The position numbers and the translations under genes are program-made. The notes below the pieces were generated by a model. It had not been told where the DNA came from and searched no databases. It worked only from the letters and a program-made list of their open reading frames with translations. From NCBI GenBank assembly GCA_030024065.1, contig JASEIE010000089.1, positions 1 to 12,203 on the forward strand: 12,203 nt of DNA. The letters are read 5' to 3'. Of the stretch, positions 6,207 through 12,203 are shown piece after piece. The DNA is from Thermodesulfobacteriota bacterium (GTDB taxonomy: Bacteria; Desulfobacterota; BSN033; UBA1163). The first letter of the stretch is position 1. Each line of letters opens with the position of its first letter.

Positions 6207-6217
6207 CGCCAAAAACC

Positions 6218-6230
6218 TTCCCAACGGGAA
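6218..6230. terminator. Weak hairpin flanked by T-runs behind the ABC ATPase gene
   Basis: TTCCC and GGGAA pair over a 3-nt loop, with AAAAA at 6211-6215 and seven Ts at 6234-6240. Either strand would give a short stem followed by a U-tract. With only 5 bp, it would at most partly terminate transcription between the ABC and hydro-lyase genes. Confidence 0.3.
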
Positions 6231-6313
6231 CTGTTTTTTTCTTAATTGGGAGTGAATATCTTTTTGGCCAAATCAAATAATTCTTCAATTGTTATCAAGA
6301 TGTCCATTGAGCT

Positions 6314-7435
6314 CTATTCTAATAAACTACTTCGTGTCTTTTTTATTTCCATCTTTTCTGAAATAATAACCACTTTATCAGGGTTAATACACAAATAAAC
6401 CTCCTCTTTTTCCGCACAAAAAGTATCGGTATTAAAATCATGTATGCGAATGATCTCCTCCTCTACTGCTACCAGGTAATCTATGTAATTACCCATAAAT
6501 GTTTTGGATATCACTTTTCCCTTCAACATATTATTCTTTTTAAGGTAATTCGTATAAATTCGGATGTTTTCAGGTCTGATAGAAATGGTAACCTCTTTCT
6601 TATCAGGAAGATCGATGGGTTCATGTAAATAAATTATATCTCCACTTCGAATGAGAACTCCTTTATTCCTGTCGGAATCACACACGATCGTTGCTGGCAA
6701 GAGATTTGTTATGCCGATGAAATCTGCTACTGTGCAACAATTGGGCTTATCGTAAATCTCCTTTGGAGGACAGGATTGCAATATCCTGCCTTCATACATA
6801 AGGCAAATTTTGTCCGATAGTATGATAGCCTCTGCTTGGTCATGGGTTACATAAATAGTGGTGATATTCAATTTGTCGTGAAGCTGCCTAAGTTCAAAGC
6901 GCATGGATTCTCTTAATTTCGCATCCAAATTACTTAAGGGTTCGTCCAAAAGGAGCACATCGGGTTCAGTGGCGATGGCCCGGGCAAAGGCGACCCTTTG
7001 CTGCTGTCCCCCTGAGAGTTGGTGGGGAAATCGATCTGTCAGGTGACCTAATTTAACTAAATCAAGGGATTGGATCGTCCTTTCCTTGGCTTTGCCGACG
7101 GGAACCTTCCTTGCCCTTAAACCGAACATAACATTCTCTAAGACGTTCATATGGGGCCACAATGCATAACTCTGGAATACCATGGACATTTTCCTCTTCT
7201 CCGGGACAATATTGAGGCCTCTTTGGGCAGAACTTATAATTCGATCTCCGACCCGGATCTCCCCTGAATCAGGCTTAAAGAATCCCGCGATCATTCGGAG
7301 TGTTGTCGTCTTTCCGCAACCACTAGGTCCTAAAAGAGTCAGAAATTCCTTGTCTCTGACCGTCAGATTAATATGGTCTACAGCAGCTACTTTCCCAAAC
7401 TTTTTACACAGATTGGATAGTACGACTTCTGGCAT
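6314..7435 (-). CDS. ABC transporter ATP-binding protein (PotA/FbpC/PhnT type) with TOBE domain
   Basis: The 373-residue ATPase drives the importer formed with the two preceding genes. Counting from ATG 7435, Walker A is GPSGCGKT (36-43), the Q-loop glutamine is 88, the signature is LSGGQ (140-144), Walker B is VLLLDE (160-165) and the switch histidine is H198. Residues after about 240 form the C-terminal TOBE-type domain of the MalK/PotA/FbpC group, with [11 protein letters not shown] as the typical strand. The frame can be read back to GTG 7444, but that codon is part of the AGGAAAGG ribosome site, so ATG 7435 with 8-nt spacing is preferred. It begins 14 bases after the permease stop. The substrate cannot be read from the ATPase: this group serves polyamines, iron(III), thiamine, 2-aminoethylphosphonate and others. 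Confidence 0.93.
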   Translation of the reverse strand: MPEVVLSNLCKKFGKVAAVDHINLTVRDKEFLTLLGPSGCGKTTTLRMIAGFFKPDSGEIRVGDRIISSAQRGLNIVPEKRKMSMVFQSYALWPHMNVLENVMFGLRARKVPVGKAKERTIQSLDLVKLGHLTDRFPHQLSGGQQQRVAFARAIATEPDVLLLDEPLSNLDAKLRESMRFELRQLHDKLNITTIYVTHDQAEAIILSDKICLMYEGRILQSCPPKEIYDKPNCCTVADFIGITNLLPATIVCDSDRNKGVLIRSGDIIYLHEPIDLPDKKEVTISIRPENIRIYTNYLKKNNMLKGKVISKTFMGNYIDYLVAVEEEIIRIHDFNTDTFCAEKEEVYLCINPDKVVIISEKMEIKKTRSSLLE

Positions 7436-7449
7436 AGTATACACCTTTC

Positions 7450-9162
7450 CTATAGTTCGACGAACTTAACGGCTCCAAGTCTGACAGCGAGCCAAGTACC
7501 GATGATGACAATGATTACCAATATGAAAGAAAGAGATACGGCTTCGGAAAAATGTCCATCTGAAAATTGAATTAGAGCCATTACCGGAGCCACTTCGGTC
7601 CCAGGAGACCAAACGATCGATGTCATGCTCACTTCCTTCATCACCGAAACAAATACTAACAACCAAGCCCCAATTAGCGTATTCTTGAGAATAGGTAATA
7701 AAATCTTTATCTGAGTTTTGATCCAGGTAGCACCAAAAATCCGTGCAGCCTGCTCCAATTCTTCTTCTATCTGTCTGAATGCGGCTGTTCCTGAACTGGT
7801 TACAATGGGCAAAAATCTTACTACATAGCCCACCAAAAGAATCCAAAGTGTCCCATACAAAGAAAATGGAGGCCTGGAAAATGCCAAAATGAGCCCAAGT
7901 CCGATCACTATCCCGGGAATGACAAAAGGAATAAAAGCAGTTAAATTAAGGGCCTTTGAGCTTACTTGGCCTCCCCTAATAATAAAATAAGAAATGAGTA
8001 TACCAAGGATAACGGCACATACCCCTCCCCAAACTCCGAGTGAGATTACGTTCACGATACTCCTTCGATAAGTTTCATCTTCAAATAGCACTCCTTTTAA
8101 ATGCCTCAACGTTGAATTAGCCAAGGTGTATCCCTTTCCCCAAATATCTATAGTAGCCCCGAAAAGAAGGGTAACCAGTGGAACGATAATCACCACAAAC
8201 AAGAAAGCAAAAGAAATTAAAAGGGCTACATTTTTCCATCTCCCCAAAGGTATAATCTCAATTCTGCTTGCTTTCCCCGTCACGGTAGTAAATCTTCTCC
8301 GACTGAGGTAAGTTTGATTGAGGGTCAATATCACGAGTGTACATACTACTAAAGTAATAGCTAAAATCGCTGCCAAACTAAGGTCTGTGGGGAAAACAGT
8401 AGTGAAAGACCAAATTTGGGTCGTCAGGACGTAAACTCCTGCTGGTCCTCCCAAAAGCATTGCTGGAGCAAATTCGGCCATTGCGTAAGCGAATACTAAG
8501 ATTGTACTGCCCAATATAGCGGGCGCCAGTAAAGGAATGGTGAGTCGCCTTAGAATATAGAATTTTCTACCCCCAAGAATTCTTCCGGCATCGAAAAATT
8601 CTTGATTAAACTGTGCAAAGGCATTGGTAATGAGAATGAAGGCAAAGGGGTAGATGTGAATTGCTTGGATCAACACTACGGGCCAATATCCATAGACATT
8701 AAGATCAAGTTCTATCCCCAAAAAATATTCCAAGATACCATTTCTGGAAAGGAGTAAAACCCAAGACATACATAGAGCATAGGACGGAAGAATATAGGGA
8801 ACGATTAGCCCGATGCTGATTAATTTCTTGAACGGAAGGTCGGTTTTTGCCACCAGATACCCAAAAGGCAGAGCGATGATTAAGCAAATCAGTGTAGTCC
8901 AGGCAGATATGCTCAATGAATTGACCAAAGGCATAACAAGGACACCCCTGAATTCAATTGCCCTGTGAATATTTTCAAAAGTGAAACTCCCTGTTCTCGA
9001 AAGCATACTTTTTTGAAGCATGATCCCATAGGGATAGACAATAAAGATCAGTATAAATAAGGCGGCAATTCCAACCATGATGTGTTCGGTTCTTATATTG
9101 AATAGATAGGCCTTTATTCGGTCCCAAAGAGTAAACCTTATATAATAGGTTTTGCCTTCCAT
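7450..9162 (-). CDS. Fused two-domain ABC permease (FbpB/ThiP-like)
   Basis: The 570-residue membrane protein contains two binding-protein-dependent permease domains in tandem, each with about six membrane helices, giving 12 in all. The two cytoplasmic EAA loops that contact the ATPase are at about 188-212 (EFFDAGRILGG... with TIPLL) and 468-492 (ELEQAARIFGA... with ILLPIL). Such fused permeases are typical of the iron(III)/thiamine/2-aminoethylphosphonate branch, where one polypeptide replaces the usual pair. The N-terminal helix is at about 28-50 and the second half begins near 310. ATG 9162 follows GAGGTAGGA by roughly nine bases. An 82-bp gap with a stem-loop separates it from the binding-protein gene upstream. 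Family assignment is secure; substrate is not. Confidence 0.93.
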   Translation of the reverse strand: MEGKTYYIRFTLWDRIKAYLFNIRTEHIMVGIAALFILIFIVYPYGIMLQKSMLSRTGSFTFENIHRAIEFRGVLVMPLVNSLSISAWTTLICLIIALPFGYLVAKTDLPFKKLISIGLIVPYILPSYALCMSWVLLLSRNGILEYFLGIELDLNVYGYWPVVLIQAIHIYPFAFILITNAFAQFNQEFFDAGRILGGRKFYILRRLTIPLLAPAILGSTILVFAYAMAEFAPAMLLGGPAGVYVLTTQIWSFTTVFPTDLSLAAILAITLVVCTLVILTLNQTYLSRRRFTTVTGKASRIEIIPLGRWKNVALLISFAFLFVVIIVPLVTLLFGATIDIWGKGYTLANSTLRHLKGVLFEDETYRRSIVNVISLGVWGGVCAVILGILISYFIIRGGQVSSKALNLTAFIPFVIPGIVIGLGLILAFSRPPFSLYGTLWILLVGYVVRFLPIVTSSGTAAFRQIEEELEQAARIFGATWIKTQIKILLPILKNTLIGAWLLVFVSVMKEVSMTSIVWSPGTEVAPVMALIQFSDGHFSEAVSLSFILVIIVIIGTWLAVRLGAVKFVEL

Positions 9163-9195
9163 TGTTATAAATCCTACCTCAAATTAGATAAGAGG

Positions 9196-9229
9196 GGAGG
9201 AGAGAGAATGTAACTTTCCTCTCTCCTCC
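9196..9229 (-). promoter_or_regulatory. 11-bp stem-loop between binding-protein and permease genes
   Basis: GGAGGAGAGAG (9196-9206) and CTCTCTCCTCC (9219-9229) pair perfectly around a 12-nt loop. No U-run follows on the minus strand, so it is not a standard terminator. In ABC operons such hairpins often protect the upstream binding-protein mRNA from 3' decay, making that protein more abundant than the permease. That role is inferred from position. Confidence 0.7.
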
Positions 9230-9244
9230 AATACGTCTCTGTCT

Positions 9245-10294
9245 CTATTTTTTCTCCTTTTCCCCTGACAATGTTGTCCACATTTTATGAATATCCCTTT
9301 TGTTCTCCTCTAACCAGGCATCATCAGGGGTAAGTAATTTAAGTTCGCCTAAAATCGGCATCCCTGGCGGAGAGGCAACATCTACTCTTCCAGAATAATA
9401 AAATTCATCAGAGATGATCTTACCCAATTCTGCTGACATTAGGAATTTCTGAAAAAGTTTTCCTGCATTCGGGTTCGGTCCGCCTTTGACTAATGAACTC
9501 GAAGACTGAACGACGATGAGACCTTCCTCTGGAACAACCACCTTGACCGTACCTTTGGGGTAAAGCGGAAACATTGAGATATAAGCCCAAATGCAGGGAC
9601 CAATCTCTCTTTCTCCAGCGGCGACAGTTCTTGCGATATCGGGCGTATCTCTAATAAGTAGGGGATCATTCGCTAATACTTTTTTCCAATAGTCCCAGCC
9701 CCACCCCGGAACATTCAGAAACTGCCCCACGGTAATTAGGGAAGTTGCTGAGTAGAAAGGTGAACCAAGAACAATCCTTTTCTTGTATTTAGGGTCTGTC
9801 AAGGAACGCCATGACGTTGGGGGATCCAGCCCTGCCTTTTTTAATCCTTCTACATTATACCAGATGCCAACGGTATAACTTCTCGGGGTGACCCAATAAC
9901 CGTCAGGATCCCGGAGCTTTTCGTCAAATTTCTGATATTCTTCAGGCGTATATTTCTCGAGGAAACCTTTCTTTTTGAAGTCCCTATAAACGGACAAATC
10001 ACTGACCGTAAGGACATCGCAAAGAACCTTACCCGCTTCCTTTTCCGCCGAGAGCTTTGCCGCGACCACCCCTGTTCCTGAACGAAATATCATCACAGCG
10101 ATTTCCGGATAATGTACCCTAAAGGCCTTTGCAACCGTGTCCATCAGTGGTTTTGGCCAAGCGCCATACCAACCCACCTTCCCCTCTTTAATGGCTGCTT
10201 TCTCCAAATCAGTTTTGGCAAAAACACCAGTTTGAATCCCCAACGTGATCGCCAGTACTACTAACAAACCGACCAATAATTTTAAGTATTTCAT
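9245..10294 (-). CDS. Periplasmic substrate-binding protein of an ABC importer (FbpA/AfuA-type fold)
   Basis: The 349-residue precursor has a signal peptide (MKYLKLL, hydrophobic core, cleavage after VFA at 24-26) and the fold of cluster-D type binding proteins for iron(III), 2-aminoethylphosphonate, polyamines or thiamine. Recognisable parts are EGKVGWYGAW near the mature start, FRSGTGVVAAKL, CDVLTVSDLSVYRDFKKKG, WYNVEGLKKAG, and the closing SLVKGGPNPNAGKLFQKFL. ATG 10294 lies seven bases after AGGAGG; a TTG 18 bases earlier overlaps that site and is not the start. Iron-binding FbpA proteins carry adjacent tyrosines in the second domain. The stretch I align to it (AYISMFPLYPKG, about 237-248) has no such pair; a YY occurs later at 299-300. 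An organic or phosphono-acid ligand is therefore more likely than iron, but this alignment is by eye. Confidence 0.9.
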   Translation of the reverse strand: MKYLKLLVGLLVVLAITLGIQTGVFAKTDLEKAAIKEGKVGWYGAWPKPLMDTVAKAFRVHYPEIAVMIFRSGTGVVAAKLSAEKEAGKVLCDVLTVSDLSVYRDFKKKGFLEKYTPEEYQKFDEKLRDPDGYWVTPRSYTVGIWYNVEGLKKAGLDPPTSWRSLTDPKYKKRIVLGSPFYSATSLITVGQFLNVPGWGWDYWKKVLANDPLLIRDTPDIARTVAAGEREIGPCIWAYISMFPLYPKGTVKVVVPEEGLIVVQSSSSLVKGGPNPNAGKLFQKFLMSAELGKIISDEFYYSGRVDVASPPGMPILGELKLLTPDDAWLEENKRDIHKMWTTLSGEKEKK

Positions 10295-10314
10295 CTTCCT
10301 TCCTCCTTTCAATT

Positions 10315-11205
10315 TTATAGTGTTTTTTGAAACTCGGGGAACTCCCCCCTCACCTCCCTTAATTTTTCCTCTATGAAATTTGGCACGCTCCAGAAATTCT
10401 CAGGCTTTGTCTCAAATTTTTTTCTCAACCCCATTATCATAGACCTTTGGAAGAAATTCAGGGTGCTCCGAGTCATGACCGGGTCAATACCGATCTCCTC
10501 CAATGTCTCAATCGCCTGGACCACCTCATGGTATCGCCTTTCACAGGCCAGTGGATGGGTTTTAATCCAGTTTTCAGCCACCCTTTCAAATGAATTTTCT
10601 CTCATCAAATCCACGATATCCTTCCAAAGGTAATCCTCAATACCTGCACGCCTTCCTGCAATCAGCATTTCCAAAAGAAGGCATTCAACCCCTTTTGAAA
10701 AGATGCTTCGGATCATCTTCACCATGGAAGAATCACCAATTTGCGGCGAAAAATATTTCAGATTAATCAGCCCCAAACGGTTCATCCATCGGGAAAATTC
10801 TTCGGCCTTCTTACCTGAGACGAGAATGGACGCTTTTGAACCGGTTTCCCCAACCGCACTCAGAACTGCGCCTTCAATGAAATTCGCATTCGATTCTTCG
10901 ATAATTCGTGCGATTTTTTTCTTGACGGTTGGTGAAGTTGAGTTCATGTCGGAGTAGGTTTTTTCGAAGTTCAAAAATTTTGCAGCCTCCTGTGCTACCT
11001 CTATGGCTACATGGGATACGACTGTAGATAAGATAATATCGCATGTCTGAATAAGCTCATTGAGAGGAAGAAACGTAATCCATTTCTCCGGTTTCTTATT
11101 CACAATATCGTAGTAGTAAACCTCTGCGCCTTGGGTCTTCATCTCCTTAGAAAAGGCCCTGCCGACCTCTCCAAATCCAATGAATCCAATCCTCTTTATT
11201 TCCAC
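10315..11205 (-). CDS. NAD(P)-dependent beta-hydroxyacid-type dehydrogenase, DUF1932 family
   Basis: The 296-residue enzyme has an N-terminal Rossmann domain with IGFIGFGEVG (6-15; GxGxxG at 10-15) and an acidic residue at the end of strand two (D33), favouring NAD over NADP. DMNSTSP (86-92) and EGAVLSAVGETGSKASILVSG are typical of 6-phosphogluconate/3-hydroxyisobutyrate dehydrogenase relatives. The C-terminal helical domain is DUF1932-like: SSMVKMIRSIFSKGVECLLLEML (159-181), with K163 in the position of the family's catalytic lysine. It starts at GTG 11205, seven bases after GGGAG, and sits between the PEP-mutase gene (22 bp) and the binding-protein gene (20 bp). It should oxidise a hydroxy-acid or reduce the keto form. 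The substrate is unknown; the neighbouring PepM makes phosphonolactate/phosphonopyruvate a testable idea. Confidence 0.85.
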   Translation of the reverse strand: MEIKRIGFIGFGEVGRAFSKEMKTQGAEVYYYDIVNKKPEKWITFLPLNELIQTCDIILSTVVSHVAIEVAQEAAKFLNFEKTYSDMNSTSPTVKKKIARIIEESNANFIEGAVLSAVGETGSKASILVSGKKAEEFSRWMNRLGLINLKYFSPQIGDSSMVKMIRSIFSKGVECLLLEMLIAGRRAGIEDYLWKDIVDLMRENSFERVAENWIKTHPLACERRYHEVVQAIETLEEIGIDPVMTRSTLNFFQRSMIMGLRKKFETKPENFWSVPNFIEEKLREVRGEFPEFQKTL

Positions 11206-11227
11206 TCAAAATCTCCCTTAGATCCTT

Positions 11228-12133
11228 TTATCCGATTAGATACTTTTCTTCGTCTTCTTTCATCTTTGGCACTCCTTGAAGATCGAAGATTCTGTTAACA
11301 GGGACCATCATTTTATCGATGGTATGGATTCCCCCGGATCTCTTTATCTCCTTCAACAGTTCCTGTTGGGCTTTGACGGCAGCTCTCATGGGCTGATTTG
11401 CATAAATGTACAGTTTGACTTTTCCCAAAGTTTCGACAGCCTGACGCGTGAGGGAAGGATAGTTCGTGGGAACTAAAACCAAGGGTACTGAACTATCCCA
11501 ATTTCGCACAAACTCGAGAATCTCGTCAGGGTTACTCGATTTGGAATGGATAAGAATACAATCAGCTCCGGCCTCCACATAACGAAGAGCCCGTTTCATC
11601 GCCTCCTGTTGTCCCCAGCCGGCGATAAGAGCCTCCACCCGGGCAATGACGATAAATTCCCTATTTTTCTGATGGTCTTTGGCTGCCTTTATTTTTCCCA
11701 CAAACTCTTCGATTGGAGCTAAATCTTGTCGGCCACCCTCCAGCAAACTATTGTCCTTAGGGAATTTCTTATCTTCGATCGACATCCCTGCGATACCGGC
11801 TTCTTCAAATTTCTTCACTGCATAGATGACATTGTTTGCGTTGCCATACCCCGTATCGCAGTCTGCAATGATGGGGATGGAGACAACCTCATTCATGCTG
11901 CGTGCAGCTTCACAGTACTGGCTCATCGAAATCAGGTTGGCATCGGGAACAGCAAAGGAGGCGGAAATACATAAACTGCTTGACCAGATAAAATCAAACC
12001 CTGCCTGTTCGATCAATTTTGCACAAAGGGCATCTCCCGCTCCAACACCTACGGCCACCCCAGGTTTTGTTAACATCTCCCTCATCTTTACCAATTTATC
12101 CTTATATGGTGTAGTATCCCTACAACGATACAT
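11228..12133 (-). CDS. pepM: Phosphoenolpyruvate phosphomutase (PEP mutase; phosphonopyruvate/PEP interconversion)
   Basis: The 301-residue protein belongs to the isocitrate lyase/PEP mutase superfamily and carries the PEP-mutase signature EDKx5NS exactly, at E120-D-K...N128-S129. Other active-site stretches match known PEP mutases: DCDTGYGN (91-98, Mg-binding aspartates), ARVEALIAGWG (164-174), HSK (196-198) and VPT (221-223). PEP mutase moves the phosphoryl group between the enol oxygen of PEP and C3 of phosphonopyruvate; equilibrium lies far toward PEP. ATG 12133 follows GAGAGG by seven bases; M17 is a less likely start. It is the first complete gene of the operon. No phosphonopyruvate decarboxylase accompanies it, which is unusual for a biosynthetic pepM and raises a catabolic role. 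Phosphonopyruvate hydrolase is the main alternative. Confidence 0.88.
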   Translation of the reverse strand: MYRCRDTTPYKDKLVKMREMLTKPGVAVGVGAGDALCAKLIEQAGFDFIWSSSLCISASFAVPDANLISMSQYCEAARSMNEVVSIPIIADCDTGYGNANNVIYAVKKFEEAGIAGMSIEDKKFPKDNSLLEGGRQDLAPIEEFVGKIKAAKDHQKNREFIVIARVEALIAGWGQQEAMKRALRYVEAGADCILIHSKSSNPDEILEFVRNWDSSVPLVLVPTNYPSLTRQAVETLGKVKLYIYANQPMRAAVKAQQELLKEIKRSGGIHTIDKMMVPVNRIFDLQGVPKMKEDEEKYLIG

Positions 12134-12203
12134 ATGATGTCCTCTCGGCCATGGCCAGTTTCCGTTTCCGGTGTGAGAGATAGGCTCGATGGTTCTTCAT
12201 CTG
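12120..12203 (-). CDS. Possible C-terminal end of an upstream gene (partial)
   Basis: A minus-strand frame enters from the window edge and is open for 27 codons, ending in TAG inside the start of pepM (14-bp overlap). The tail is basic (NHRAYLSHRKRKLAMAER). An overlapping stop would suit a tightly packed operon. A second frame is also open here, and 27 codons are too few to prove coding, so this is tentative; no family can be named. Confidence 0.3.
   Translation of the reverse strand, partial: QMKNHRAYLSHRKRKLAMAERTSYVSL

Noticed and set aside
7466..7846. Open frame of 126 codons inside the permease gene, same strand, other frame
   Set aside because: The permease frame holds the second EAA loop and membrane helices over this stretch; the alternative product has no recognisable fold.
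9245..10312. Upstream TTG start for the binding protein
   Set aside because: That codon lies within the AGGAGG ribosome site; the ATG at 10294 is correctly spaced.
11228..12133. Methylisocitrate lyase or isocitrate lyase for the PEP-mutase gene
   Set aside because: Those enzymes carry a catalytic KKCGH-type cysteine motif where this protein has EDKx5NS. Phosphonopyruvate hydrolase stays open as a minor alternative.
1..12203. CRISPR array, tRNA, rRNA or phage structural genes
   Set aside because: No regularly spaced repeats, cloverleaf or conserved rRNA stretches, and no phage genes apart from the lone gemA-like one, were recognised on either strand.

Overview
The window looks like chromosome from an anaerobic, moderate-GC Gram-negative bacterium, most likely a Desulfobacterota (deltaproteobacterial) relative. 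The grounds are an exported peroxiredoxin that appears to carry selenocysteine, a DUF1178 gene, a class I (Fe-S) two-subunit fumarase-type hydro-lyase, a PEP-mutase gene and an IS200/REP-type transposase remnant. This assignment is inferred from gene content only. I recognised no rRNA, tRNA, CRISPR array or intact mobile element.

Left part (1-3550). A truncated HUH transposase remnant (minus strand) sits beside a two-gene plus-strand unit. That unit is a GemA/DUF1018-like protein overlapping by ATGA with an exported protein that fuses a bifunctional-nuclease (BFN/DUF151) domain to a PDZ domain. A short tandem repeat separates it from a convergent DUF1178 zinc-ribbon gene. Next comes a plus-strand pair closed by a strong intrinsic terminator. 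The first gene is a secreted peroxiredoxin whose peroxidatic position (PxxxTxxC) is an in-frame UGA, read here as selenocysteine, with a plausible SECIS hairpin just downstream. It overlaps by ATGA with a lipoprotein gene of unknown function.

Middle part (3600-4433). A decayed internal fragment of pyruvate phosphate dikinase (minus strand, several frameshifts, both ends missing) is followed by about 316 bp without genes. That stretch can be drawn as a small branched RNA structure, or may be an old IS end.

Right part (4434-12203), all minus strand. Transcription order is: PEP mutase (with the EDKx5NS signature) - NAD-binding DUF1932 oxidoreductase - periplasmic binding protein - fused two-domain ABC permease - ABC ATPase - a 192-bp gap with inverted repeats - class I fumarase-type hydro-lyase alpha - beta. 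An 11-bp stem-loop lies between the binding-protein and permease genes. No phosphonopyruvate decarboxylase is visible.

The enzymes suggest an undescribed pathway, offered as a hypothesis. An imported phosphono-acid would be hydrated by the fumarase-like enzyme (phosphonoacrylate to phosphonolactate, the phosphono-analogues of fumarate and malate). The dehydrogenase would oxidise it to phosphonopyruvate, the oxaloacetate analogue, and PepM would isomerise that to PEP in its thermodynamically favoured direction. The two strongest points in the window are this operon and the selenocysteine peroxiredoxin.
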